A stretch of DNA of 64,000 nucleotides from assembly GCF_011297335.1 (NCBI RefSeq), contig NZ_JAAOTJ010000005.1, positions 310,001 to 374,000 on the forward strand, written 5' to 3'. The stretch comes from Catellatospora methionotrophica (GTDB lineage Bacteria > Actinomycetota > Actinomycetes > Mycobacteriales > Micromonosporaceae). Below are positions 18,814 to 27,148 of this stretch, in pieces. The number at the start of each line of letters is the position of its first letter. Within the stretch, counting starts at the first letter, position 1. The notes under the pieces are model-generated. The model had not been told where the DNA came from. It saw only the letters and a list, made by a program, of their open reading frames with translations, and did no database searches. Made by a program: the position numbers and the translations under genes.

Positions 18814-20162
18814 CCACCATTTCCCTTCCTGAGCTGGATGAGAACCGGCCGCTGAGCCTGCCGACCGAGGTCGAGCAGACGCTGCCCAACGGGCTGACGG
18901 TGCTGGCCATCCGGCGGCCCAGCGTGCCGCTGGCCGAGGTGCGGCTGCGCGTCCCGTTCGCCAAGGCCGCGCTGGCCGAGGCGGCGGTGCTGGCGCAGAC
19001 CCTGTTCTCGGGCACGAGCAAGCGCAGCACCGTGCAGATCGCCGCCGAGCTGCAGACCGTCGGCGGCGGGCTGGGCGCGGGCATCGACCCGGACCGCCTG
19101 CAGATCAGCGGCAACTCGCTGGTCTCGGGGCTGGACCGGCTGCTGGAGCTGCTGGCCGAGGTGCTGGACGACGCCGTCTACCCCGAGGGTGAGGTGACCA
19201 CGGAGTCCGAGCGGCTGGCGGACCGGATCCAGGTCGCCCAGAGCCAGCCCGCGCACCTGGCCCGCGTCGCGCTGCTCAAGCGCATCTACCCGGGTCACCC
19301 GTACGCCGTGCAGACGCCGTCGGTGGAGGAGGTGCGCGCGGTCACCCCGCAGGCGCTGCGCGCGCTGCACGCCCGCCGGCTGCACCCGGCCGGGGCGACC
19401 CTGGTCATCGTCGGTGACCTGGACCCCGAGCAGGCGGTGCAGACCGCGGCCAAGCGCCTCGGCGGCTGGAACGGTAGCGGTGAGAGCGCCGACCTGCCGC
19501 CCATCCCGCTGCTGGTGCCAGGGCCGTTGCTGCTGGTGGACCGGCCGGGCGCGGTGCAGTCGTCGCTGCGCTTCGCGCTGCCCGCGGTGGGCCGGACCCA
19601 CCCCGACCACGCCGCGCTCCAGCTCGCGAACATGATCTTCGGCGGTTACTTCTCCTCCCGCTGGGTGGAGAACATCCGCGAGGACAAGGGCTACACGTAC
19701 GGCCCGCACTCGGTGATCGAGCACTCGGTGGCCGGTTCCACGCTGACCGTCTCCGCCGAGGTGGCCACCGAGGTGACCGCCCCCGCGCTGGTCGAGACCC
19801 TGTACGAGCTGGGCCGCATCGCGGCGCTGCCGGTCCGCGAGGACGAGCTGGAGCAGGCCCGCCAGTACGCGCTGGGCACGCTGCAGCTGGGCATGTCCAC
19901 GCAGTCCGGCCTGGCCGGGCTGGCCAGCACGTACGCCGGGTTCGGGCTGCGCCTGGGCTTCCTGGCCGAGCACTCGGCCCGGCTGGCCGCGGCGACGCTG
20001 GAAGACGTGCACCGCGTCGCGGCGACGTACCTCGCGCCCGCCGTGGCGGCCCCGGTGATCCTCGGCGACGCCGAGAAGATCCAGGCCGCCGTCTCGGCGA
20101 TCGTGCCGGTGACGGTCGCGTCGAAGCCGGAGCCGGTGAAGGCGAGCGAGCAGTCCGTATGA
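18810..20162 (+). CDS. M16 family peptidase-like, non-catalytic subunit
   Basis: 450 aa. Two M16 half-domains are recognisable, but the position of the zinc motif reads AVLAQTLFSGT, with no HxxEH, so it should be the inactive partner that shapes the substrate chamber. C-terminal features are intact: the SRWVENIREDKGYTYGPHS stretch matches the R/Y substrate-binding segment of inactive M16 partners. Ribosome site GGAGG lies 7 bases before GTG 18810 inside the preceding gene. Its end overlaps nudC by ATGA. The three genes form one operon. Confidence 0.9.
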   Translation: MTTISLPELDENRPLSLPTEVEQTLPNGLTVLAIRRPSVPLAEVRLRVPFAKAALAEAAVLAQTLFSGTSKRSTVQIAAELQTVGGGLGAGIDPDRLQISGNSLVSGLDRLLELLAEVLDDAVYPEGEVTTESERLADRIQVAQSQPAHLARVALLKRIYPGHPYAVQTPSVEEVRAVTPQALRALHARRLHPAGATLVIVGDLDPEQAVQTAAKRLGGWNGSGESADLPPIPLLVPGPLLLVDRPGAVQSSLRFALPAVGRTHPDHAALQLANMIFGGYFSSRWVENIREDKGYTYGPHSVIEHSVAGSTLTVSAEVATEVTAPALVETLYELGRIAALPVREDELEQARQYALGTLQLGMSTQSGLAGLASTYAGFGLRLGFLAEHSARLAAATLEDVHRVAATYLAPAVAAPVILGDAEKIQAAVSAIVPVTVASKPEPVKASEQSV

Positions 20163-21061
20163 GTGAAACGCCTGCGGCCCGGTCGGATCTCGACCGGGCC
20201 GCGTTCCGGCGCGCCGACCCGCAGTGGCTGGCCGACGCGTGGTCCCGTGGCCGGGTGGTCGTGGTCGGCGACGACGGCCGCGCCCTGATCCGTGACGAGC
20301 GGCTGGTGCTGTTCGGCTCGGATGAGGTCGGCGCGGCCGGTCCGACCGGTGAGCCGCTGTTCCTCGGCGTCGACGCGGGCGGCACGGCGTACTTCGCGGT
20401 GAACCGCGAGCTGCCCGAGGTGCCCGGCGCGGAGCCGAAGCACCTGTGGGAGGTCGGTGCGGACCTGCCGCCGCGCGAGACGTCGCTGCTGACCCAGGCG
20501 CTGGCACTGGTCCGCTGGCACCGCGATCACCTCTACGCCCCGCGCAGCGGCAAGCCGACCACGGTCGAGCAGGGCGGCTGGGTGCGCCGGGACGCCGACG
20601 GGGAGCAGCACTTCCCGCGTACCGACCCGGCTGTGATCATGGCGGTGCACGACGGGGTCGCCGGTCCCCAGGGCCGCATCCTGCTCGGCGCGAACGTGGT
20701 CTGGGCCGGTGCCGCCAAGCGCCGCTACTCGGTGCTGGCCGGGTTCGTCGAGGCGGGGGAGACCGCCGAGGACGCCGTCGCCCGCGAGGTGTACGAGGAG
20801 GCCGGTGTCCGGGTCTCCGACATCCGCTACCACGGCAGCCAGGCGTTCCCGTACCCCCGCTCGCTGATGCTGGGTTTCATCGCGGTCGCCGACCCGGCCG
20901 CGGACCCGCTGCGCACCGACCCGGACGAGCTGCTCGACGCGCAGTGGTTCACGCGTGAGCAGGTCGCCCGGGTGTTGGACGGGTCAGACGACTCCTTCAC
21001 GCTCCCGAACCGGTCCTCCATCGCCCACCAGCTCGTCCTGACCTGGCTGCGGGCGGGCTGA
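20159..21061 (+). CDS. nudC: NADH pyrophosphatase NudC, cysteine-free variant
   Basis: 300 aa. The enzyme splits NAD(H) to NMN(H) and AMP, and in the family can also remove NAD caps from RNA. The Nudix box GFVEAGETAEDAVAREVYEEAG is at about 197-219 (Nudix consensus GX5EX7REUXEEXGU satisfied) and the NudC hallmark SQAFPYPRSLM follows (canonical SQPWPFPxS). The segment that normally carries the zinc ribbon reads HLYAPRSGKPTTVEQGG and has no cysteine; indeed the whole protein contains none. It is last in the M16 operon. Its 3' end overlaps the convergent MFS gene by 78 bp. Confidence 0.93.
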   Translation: MSETPAARSDLDRAAFRRADPQWLADAWSRGRVVVVGDDGRALIRDERLVLFGSDEVGAAGPTGEPLFLGVDAGGTAYFAVNRELPEVPGAEPKHLWEVGADLPPRETSLLTQALALVRWHRDHLYAPRSGKPTTVEQGGWVRRDADGEQHFPRTDPAVIMAVHDGVAGPQGRILLGANVVWAGAAKRRYSVLAGFVEAGETAEDAVAREVYEEAGVRVSDIRYHGSQAFPYPRSLMLGFIAVADPAADPLRTDPDELLDAQWFTREQVARVLDGSDDSFTLPNRSSIAHQLVLTWLRAG

Positions 21062-22240
21062 CGGCGGAGTCAGCCCGCGCGCGACCCACAGGTACAGCGC
21101 CGACACGGCCATCACCGCGCTCATGCCGACCAGCAGCAGCCGGAAGTCGACCAGCTCGACGAGCACCGCGCCGAATCCGATCGCGAGCGTCTGCGGTGCG
21201 CTGATCAGCGCGTCCATCGCCGCCGACACCCGGCCCATCAGGGCCGCGGGGGTGGTGCGCTGCATCAGCGTCATCAGGCCGACGAGCAGGTAGGGCAGGC
21301 CGAATCCGGAGATCAGGCAGGTGGCGAAGGCCAGCCCCAGGTTCGGGGTCAGGCTGGTGAGCAGCAGTGGCAGGAACAGCGCGATGCCGATGGCGTTGGC
21401 GGACAGCTCGCCGACCCGGCGGATCAGCCAGGCCGACGTAAGCCCGCCGAGCAGCCCGCCGACGCCCTGGACGCTGATCAGCACGCCGATGAACGCCGGT
21501 GGCCGGTGCAGGCCCTGGTCGACGAAGGCGAAGAAGACGGTCTCGCTGAACCCGAAGACGAGGATCGAGATCACGTTGCCGATCAGGGCGCGGCGCAGCG
21601 GCACGCTGGCCCACAGGTGGCGTACGCCCGCGCCGACCTCGGTCAGCCAGCGCTGCTCGGTGCGCTCGGGCTTCTCCTCGGGCACCCGCAGCACGGTGAT
21701 GACCAGGGCCGCGATGAGGAAGCCCGCCATGCCGAGCGCGGCCAGGCCCCAGCCCTTCGTGGCGGCGTAGAGCGCGGCCCCCAGCAGCGGCCCCACCAGG
21801 CGCAGTCCCTGGCGCACCGTCTGCAGCGCGCCGTTGGCCTCAGCCAGCAGGTCCGCCGGGATGACCTCCTTGATCAGGCCGTTCAGCGAGGCGCTGACCA
21901 GGATGTAGGAGACGCCGTAACAGATCGCGACGGCGAAGATGATCCACAGGTCCTCGCGGCCGTCCACGGCCAGCAGCGGCGTCAGCATGACCGCCGAGCC
22001 GACCAGCGAAGCGATCAGGAACGGGCGGCGGCGGAACCGGTCCACCACGACGCCGAACAGCGGCGCGAACACCACGGGCAGGACCACGCACAGGATCGCG
22101 GTGCCCGCCATGCCGTCGGAGCCGGTGAGGTCCTTGGCCCAGATGGCCAGCGCCAGCACGAGCATCGACTCGGCGGTCATGCTGAAGAACAGGCCCGCGA
22201 ACAGCAGGCGGAAGTCGGGTCGGCGCAGCACGGCACGCAT
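20984..22240 (-). CDS. MFS transporter (DHA1-like), 12 membrane segments
   Basis: 418 aa, about 12 hydrophobic segments in two halves, with the family loop VVDRFRRRPFLIASLVG after segment 2 and no large insertion. Such transporters export drugs or metabolites by proton antiport; the substrate is unknown. It is the second gene of a two-gene operon: the ArsR-type regulator stops 2 bases before its ATG (TGACCATG). Longer in-frame starts upstream would run through the regulator gene and are rejected. The C-terminal tail (GQDELVGDGG) is encoded antisense to nudC. Confidence 0.87.
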   Translation of the reverse strand: MRAVLRRPDFRLLFAGLFFSMTAESMLVLALAIWAKDLTGSDGMAGTAILCVVLPVVFAPLFGVVVDRFRRRPFLIASLVGSAVMLTPLLAVDGREDLWIIFAVAICYGVSYILVSASLNGLIKEVIPADLLAEANGALQTVRQGLRLVGPLLGAALYAATKGWGLAALGMAGFLIAALVITVLRVPEEKPERTEQRWLTEVGAGVRHLWASVPLRRALIGNVISILVFGFSETVFFAFVDQGLHRPPAFIGVLISVQGVGGLLGGLTSAWLIRRVGELSANAIGIALFLPLLLTSLTPNLGLAFATCLISGFGLPYLLVGLMTLMQRTTPAALMGRVSAAMDALISAPQTLAIGFGAVLVELVDFRLLLVGMSAVMAVSALYLWVARGLTPPSARPQPGQDELVGDGGPVREREGVV

Positions 22241-22242
22241 GG

Positions 22243-22845
22243 TCAGGCCTCCGGGGATGGTGGGCGGGGGGTGGGTTCGGGCTCGGGGTGGGCCCAGCCG
22301 ACCATGCGGACCGGGCGGGAGCCCGCTGGCCGACTGGCCGGATCGGTGATGCGCCCGTTGTGCCGGGTCAGCACCGCCACCAGCTCGTCCTCCAGCGCCT
22401 TGAGCTCGTCGGCGGTGAGCCAGTTGACGTTCTGGACGCTGAAGGCGGCGTGCCGCCAGGTGGTGTCGTCGGTCTGCCGCTGCTCGTCCCAGCGGTTGCG
22501 CGCGGCCAGCTCCTGGGCGAGCAGCGTCGCGTTCAGCTCGCTGCCCGCCTGCATCAGCTCCGGCGGCTCGTCCGCCCCGCCCCACCGGTTGCCCATCGGC
22601 ACCCAGCGCCAGGGCCGGTTGCGCCCCACTCCGCCCTCGGCCTCCTCGATGAACCCGAACTTCGCGAGCTGCCGCAGGTGCCACGAGCAGTTCGCCGCCG
22701 ACTCCCCGATCCGGTCGGCCAGCTGCGTGGCGGTCGCCGGTCCGTGCAGCCCGAGCTCGTTGATCAGCCGTAGCCGCACCGGGTGGGCCATCGCCCGCAG
22801 CATCCGCGGATCGGTGATGTCCCGCATGGGTAGCCTGTCAGTCAC
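22243..22845 (-). CDS. ArsR-family winged-helix regulator
   Basis: 200 aa. The N-terminal winged helix-turn-helix (residues ~10-75; PHPVRLRLINELGLHGPATA-type, with SAANCSWHLRQLAKFGFIEE as recognition helix region) is typical of ArsR/HTH_20 regulators, and the C-terminal half is a helical domain of unknown ligand. No metal-binding cysteine pair is evident. Start may be GTG 22845 or ATG 22827 (MRDITDP); neither has a strong ribosome site. An AT-rich palindrome at 22862-22877 lies immediately upstream and is the likely self-operator. It controls the MFS gene in the same operon. Confidence 0.88.
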   Translation of the reverse strand: MTDRLPMRDITDPRMLRAMAHPVRLRLINELGLHGPATATQLADRIGESAANCSWHLRQLAKFGFIEEAEGGVGRNRPWRWVPMGNRWGGADEPPELMQAGSELNATLLAQELAARNRWDEQRQTDDTTWRHAAFSVQNVNWLTADELKALEDELVAVLTRHNGRITDPASRPAGSRPVRMVGWAHPEPEPTPRPPSPEA

Positions 22846-22861
22846 ATGAAAAGGATGCTTT

Positions 22862-22877
22862 CAAAAGAGTTCTTTTG
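22862..22877. promoter_or_regulatory. Putative ArsR operator
   Basis: CAAAAGAGTTCTTTTG: 7-bp perfect arms with a 2-bp spacer, strikingly AT-rich for this genome, 17 bp before the regulator start. Placement next to the promoter suggests autorepression. Confidence 0.6.
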
Positions 22878-23037
22878 TCAACCGGTGTAGTGAAGAGGGC
22901 GGCGTCTGCACCGGCCGTCCGCTCTCGGTGGCATCCCGGCGCTGCGACGGTGATCGGGAGAGTGAAAGGCGTGTCGGTGCCGGGGCGGGAGAGGTGGCGC
23001 GGCTTAGCCTGGGGGCTGGTCACCGACGGAGGTCCCC

Positions 23038-23973
23038 TTGCCGCGAGGATCCAGCCCGATCGTCCGCCGCCAGCGCCTCGGCGTGGAGCTGCGCCGCCTG
23101 CGGGAGACCGCCGGTCTCACCGGTGAGCAGGTCGTCGACCAGGTGGGCTGGGCGGCCAAGTCGAAGCTGTCGCGATTGGAGAACGGGCGCAGCCGCCCGG
23201 ACCTCGCCGACGTGCTGGACCTGCTCGACCTCTACCGGGTGCGCGGCCGGGACCGCGATCAGCTGGTCGCGATCGCGCGCGACGCCGGCAACACGCGGGG
23301 CTGGCTGCGCGCCTATCCGGTGATGACCCAGCGGCAGCGCGGTTACGCCGAACTGGAGGCGGGCAGCGCCCGCATCAGGGAGTACGGCCTGGCGATGGTC
23401 CCCGGCCTGCTGCAGACGCCGGAGTACGCGCGGGCCCGCATCCTGTCCTCCCGCCCACTGTCCAAGGCGGCGACGCCGTCGGCGGGGGTGCCCGCCCCGC
23501 GGCCGAGCCCGGCGGCGGGGCCGGTCACCGAACTGCCCGCGCCGCAGGAGCCGGACACCGAGGTGGCGGCGCGGCTGGCTCGCCAGACGATCCTGACCCG
23601 GATCCCGGATCCGCCCCGCTACGAGGCGATCCTCGACGAACAGGCGCTGCTGGGCCGGGGCGCGCCGGACGACGTGCGTGACGGGCAGCTCGCGCATCTC
23701 GCGGCGCTCACTCAGCTACCGAACGTGACGATCAGAGTACTGCTGCGCGCGGCGACGGTCGGGCATCACTTCATACCGCATACGGGATTTTCCATCTATC
23801 ACTTTCCCGACCCTGGCGACCCGGAGACGGTGGCCGTCGAAACGCTCGCCCGTGAGCTGGTGCTCACCGACCGCAACAGCGTCGAGCGATACGCATGCGT
23901 CTTCGGGTGGCTCGGCGAGGCGGCACTGGACCCGGCGCGGTCGCGAGCGTGGATAACCGCCCGGATCAGCTGA
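23038..23973 (+). CDS. XRE-family regulator with DUF5753 domain
   Basis: 311 aa. A helix-turn-helix of the XRE type covers residues ~10-70 (LGVELRRLRETAGLTGEQV, KSKLSRLENGRSRPD). The remaining part is DUF5753 (YAELEAGSARIREYGLAMVPGLLQTPEYARA onward), the arrangement of the large actinomycete regulator class usually paired with a small DUF397 gene. No DUF397 gene is adjacent; the following 82-aa gene is different. A Pro/Ala-rich insert (about 145-170) interrupts the DUF5753 region. Start is TTG 23038, supported by GGAGGT 5 bases upstream and by the protein beginning right before the HTH. Confidence 0.88.
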   Translation: MPRGSSPIVRRQRLGVELRRLRETAGLTGEQVVDQVGWAAKSKLSRLENGRSRPDLADVLDLLDLYRVRGRDRDQLVAIARDAGNTRGWLRAYPVMTQRQRGYAELEAGSARIREYGLAMVPGLLQTPEYARARILSSRPLSKAATPSAGVPAPRPSPAAGPVTELPAPQEPDTEVAARLARQTILTRIPDPPRYEAILDEQALLGRGAPDDVRDGQLAHLAALTQLPNVTIRVLLRAATVGHHFIPHTGFSIYHFPDPGDPETVAVETLARELVLTDRNSVERYACVFGWLGEAALDPARSRAWITARIS

Positions 23974-24151
23974 TCTCCCCCGGAAGAAAACTACGCTCCG
24001 TCACCCGTTCGGGCGGTGCTGCCCGCCGATCGTCGCGTCTTGCTTGATTCCAGCTGGGGAAATGCACAAGCATGGCATCAGCCGAATGTGGAACTTCCAC
24101 CCATGGACTCCACAGTCGACCTCCGCCCGGCAGGCAGTGACGGAGCAGCGC

Positions 24152-24400
24152 ATGCGGTACCTGATCGTTCGCACCGAGGTACGACCTTTCGCGCCCGAGG
24201 ACGTGCACGCGTCTTTCCATGACGAGGAGCCGTTGCGCGACGAGACCGCCAGCCCTGAGCAGCGCCGCCAGGTGGCGGAGGCGGACAGCCTCGACGCCGC
24301 GCTCCAGCTCGCCCGCGCCCTGGCCTCGGTCGGCGCCGTCCGCTCCGGCCGCCAGCGCGTCAAAGTGGTCCGCCTCGACGCCCCCCGCTGGCCGAGCTGA
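24152..24400 (+). CDS. Hypothetical protein, 82 aa
   Basis: ATG 24152 with GGAG 6-7 bases upstream opens MRYLIVRTEVRPFAPEDVHA, an acidic middle and a basic C-terminus (RSGRQRVKVVRLDAP). A longer in-frame start at 24044 lacks a ribosome site and has poor codon bias. The sequence suggests a small alpha/beta protein; no family recognised. It follows the XRE regulator by 178 bp on the same strand and may be its target or partner, by position only. Inverted repeat B follows. Confidence 0.6.
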   Translation: MRYLIVRTEVRPFAPEDVHASFHDEEPLRDETASPEQRRQVAEADSLDAALQLARALASVGAVRSGRQRVKVVRLDAPRWPS

Positions 24401-24416
24401 CCGTCCCTGAAACGCG

Positions 24417-24481
24417 AAGATCGCCGTTTCGGGTCAGAACCTTTGGTTAGACCCGAGGTTCTGACCCGAAACGGCGATCTT
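24417..24481. repeat. Long inverted repeat B (convergent-junction hairpin family)
   Basis: Perfect 26-bp arms (24417-24442 and 24456-24481) around a 13-nt loop. Arm core GATCGCCGTTTCGGGTCAGA. It fills the gap between the convergent 82-aa gene and the mycoredoxin gene. Confidence 0.85.
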
Positions 24482-24498
24482 GGAAGTGCGGAGGAGTC

Positions 24499-24759
24499 TC
24501 AGGCCGGGTCGGCGGCGGTTGCGGCGAGCGCGGCGAGGTGGGCCTTGACCTGGACGATGCTGGGGTTGGTGAGAGCGCTGTTGTCGGCGAAGCGCAGCGT
24601 GGGGACGGTCTGGTTGCCGCCGTTCACGCCCATCACGAAGTCCGCCGCGTTCGGGTCCTGCTCGATGTCGATCACCGTGTAGGCGATGCCCTCACGGTCG
24701 AGCTGGCTGCGCAGCCGGTGGCAGTAACCACACCACGTGGTCGAGTACATGGTCAGCAT
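24499..24759 (-). CDS. mrx1: Mycoredoxin (glutaredoxin-like mycothiol-dependent oxidoreductase)
   Basis: 86 aa thioredoxin-fold protein with active site WCGYCHRL (Cys10, Cys13) and the cis-Pro segment TVPTLRF. Mycoredoxin reduces protein-mycothiol mixed disulfides in actinobacterial cytosol. The neighbouring divergent uvrD2 gene matches the M. tuberculosis arrangement of Rv3198A next to uvrD2. Full length for the family. ATG 24759 is the only reasonable start; the 83-bp gap to uvrD2 must carry both promoters. Confidence 0.9.
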   Translation of the reverse strand: MLTMYSTTWCGYCHRLRSQLDREGIAYTVIDIEQDPNAADFVMGVNGGNQTVPTLRFADNSALTNPSIVQVKAHLAALAATAADPA

Positions 24760-24842
24760 GGGGATCCTCGGGTCGGGGGAGCGGGGGCTCCGGGGGACTC
24801 TAACGGTGGCAACATCAACGACACCTGGGATGATTCCCTGTT

Positions 24843-27020
24843 GTGACCCGAGACGCTGCCCCCGACACGGCCCGAAAGGTAGTCGCCGGACTGGACGAGG
24901 AGCAGGCGGCGGCGGTCACCGCGCCGCCGGGGCCGGTGTGCATCCTGGCCGGGGCGGGCACCGGCAAGACCCGCGCGATCACCCACCGGATCGCGCACCG
25001 TGTGGTCACCGGGCAGGTCCAGGCCAAGCATGTGCTCGCCGTCACGTTCACCGCGCGGGCCGCGGCCCAGCTGCGTGAACGGCTGGCCGGGCTCGACGCG
25101 CACGGGGTGCAGGCCCGTACGTTCCACGCCGCCGCCCTGCGCCAGCTGCGCTTCTTCGCGCCCCGGCTGCTGCGCGGGCGGGAGATGCCCGAACTCGTCG
25201 AGAGCAAGGCGCGGCTGATCGTGCTCGCCTCGGCACGGGCCGGGGTGCGGGCCGACCGCACCGGCGCGCGTGACCTCGCCGCCGAGATCGAGTGGTCCAA
25301 GTCGTCGCTGGTCGAGCCCGGCGAGTACGTCGTCGCGGCGGCCAAGGCCGGGCGGGAGACCCCGCTGGACGCGGCCCAGGTCGCCGCCGTCTACACGGCG
25401 TACGAGCAGGTCAAGCGGCAGCAGGGCGTGATCGACTTCGAGGATCTGCTGCGCGCGATGTGCTGGGGGATCGAGGAGCACGCCGACGTCGCCGAGCAGA
25501 TCCGCGCGCAATACCGGCACTTCGTCGTCGACGAGTACCAGGACGTGAACCCGCTCCAGCAGCGGCTGCTGGAAGCCTGGCTGGGCGGCCGCAAGGACCT
25601 GACCGTGGTCGGCGACGCGGCGCAGACGATCTACTCGTTCACCGGCGCGACCTCGTCGTACCTGGTCGACTTCGCGCGTACGCACCGCAACGCGACCGTG
25701 GTCCGGCTGGTCCGCGACTACCGCTCCACCCCGCAGGTGGTCGGCCTGGCCAACGCGGTCATCCGGCAGGCCAAGGGCAGCGAGGCCCGGCTGCGGCTGG
25801 ACCTGGTCGGGCAGCGCCCGGCCGGCCCGGAGCCCGACGCGCGGGTCTTCGCCGACGAGCACAACGAGGCGGTCGGGGTGGCCCGGCGGTGCGCCGACCT
25901 GATCGCCGCGGGCACCCCGGCCTCGGAGATCGCGGTGCTGTTCCGCGCCAACGCCCAGTCCGAGACGTACGAGGAGGCCCTGGCCGACGCCGGGGTGCCG
26001 TACGTGCTGCGCGGCGGGGAGCGCTTCTTCGAGCGGGCCGAGATCCGCCAGGCGATGGTGTCGCTGCGCTCGGCGTCGCGGGCCGACGGCGGCGACGATC
26101 TCGTCGCCACGGTCAGCGCGGTGCTGGTCGGACTGGGCTGGCAGCCCGAGCGGCCGCCGTCGGGCGGTGCCGCGCGGGAGCGCTGGGAGGCCCTGGCCGC
26201 GCTGGTACGCCTGGCCGCCGAGTTCCGCCCCGAACCCGGCGCCGAGGAAGGGCTCGCCGGGTTCACCGCCGAACTGGGACGGCGGGCCCACGCCCAGCAC
26301 GCGCCGACCGTGGCCGGGGTGACCCTGGCCAGCCTGCATTCGGCCAAGGGCCTGGAGTGGGACGCGGTGTTCCTGGTCGGGCTCGCCGAGGGCACCATGC
26401 CCACCGCGTACGCCCGCAGCGCCGAGGCGCTGGAGGAGGAGCGGCGGCTGCTGTACGTCGGTATCACCCGGGCCCGGCGGATGCTGTGGCTCAGCTACGG
26501 CGAGGCGCGCTCGCACGGTGGCCGGGCCCGGCGGCCGTGCCGGTTCCTGCAGGGGGTTCCCGGACTGGCGCCCTTCGGTGGTCAGGCCGCCGCTCCCCGG
26601 GCCGAACGACCGGGGCCGGGTGCCCCGCGGGCGCCGCGCAAGACCGTGATCGTGAGCTGCCGGGTGTGCGGGGCGACGCTGCTCGCCGGGCCGGAACGCA
26701 AACTCGGCCGGTGCGCGGGCTGCCCGTCCTCGCTGGACGAGGAGCTGTTCGAGCGGCTCGGCGACTGGCGGGCCCGGGTCGCCGCGGCGGCGAGGATCCC
26801 GGCGTACGTCGTCTTCACCGACGCGACGCTGACCGCGCTCGCCGAGCGTCAGCCATCTGACAGGGCCGGACTCGTGGAGATCGCCGGCATCGGCCCGCGC
26901 AAGCTGGAGCTGTATGGCGAGGCAGTTCTCGCCCTGTTGAAGGGCGCGTCGGTGGCGGATTTGCTGCCTGAACAACCGACTTCAGAAGATCTTCAAAAAG
27001 ATTTGGCAACAGAGCCGTAA
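24843..27020 (+). CDS. uvrD2: ATP-dependent DNA helicase UvrD2 with HRDC domain
   Basis: 725 aa SF1A helicase. Walker A AGAGTGKTR (about 37-45), motif II VVDEYQDVN (about 227-235), GDAAQTIYSFTGA, and LHSAKGLEWDAV are intact. A tetracysteine linker (CRVC near 606 and CAGC near 624) joins the motor to a C-terminal HRDC domain (about 645-715; IAGIGPRKLELYGEAVL), the architecture specific to mycobacterial-type UvrD2. It unwinds 3'-tailed DNA duplexes. GTG 24843 is the first start in frame and keeps the full Walker A region. whiB7 and its leader follow directly; their promoter appears to overlap the 3' end of this gene. Confidence 0.93.
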   Translation: MTRDAAPDTARKVVAGLDEEQAAAVTAPPGPVCILAGAGTGKTRAITHRIAHRVVTGQVQAKHVLAVTFTARAAAQLRERLAGLDAHGVQARTFHAAALRQLRFFAPRLLRGREMPELVESKARLIVLASARAGVRADRTGARDLAAEIEWSKSSLVEPGEYVVAAAKAGRETPLDAAQVAAVYTAYEQVKRQQGVIDFEDLLRAMCWGIEEHADVAEQIRAQYRHFVVDEYQDVNPLQQRLLEAWLGGRKDLTVVGDAAQTIYSFTGATSSYLVDFARTHRNATVVRLVRDYRSTPQVVGLANAVIRQAKGSEARLRLDLVGQRPAGPEPDARVFADEHNEAVGVARRCADLIAAGTPASEIAVLFRANAQSETYEEALADAGVPYVLRGGERFFERAEIRQAMVSLRSASRADGGDDLVATVSAVLVGLGWQPERPPSGGAARERWEALAALVRLAAEFRPEPGAEEGLAGFTAELGRRAHAQHAPTVAGVTLASLHSAKGLEWDAVFLVGLAEGTMPTAYARSAEALEEERRLLYVGITRARRMLWLSYGEARSHGGRARRPCRFLQGVPGLAPFGGQAAAPRAERPGPGAPRAPRKTVIVSCRVCGATLLAGPERKLGRCAGCPSSLDEELFERLGDWRARVAAAARIPAYVVFTDATLTALAERQPSDRAGLVEIAGIGPRKLELYGEAVLALLKGASVADLLPEQPTSEDLQKDLATEP

Positions 27021-27056
27021 AACCGTTTGCGCGCTCCCGCCCGGGAGGCATAACCT
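27017..27056 (+). promoter_or_regulatory. Candidate whiB7 promoter
   Basis: TTGCGC (27027-27032), 18-bp spacer, TAACCT (27051-27056), preceded directly by the AT-rich GTAAAACCG. WhiB7-type autoactivated promoters are known to have an AT-rich block just upstream of the -35. It begins at the uvrD2 stop codon. Hexamer matches are modest. Confidence 0.45.
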
Positions 27057-27148
27057 TCGGTCACACCTCCAAGAGCGCACATCAGTGCTGCTCCTGGCTG
27101 GTGATTCACGTTCTGCACCGACGAGGGCAAGTAAAGGAGGCGAGTCCC

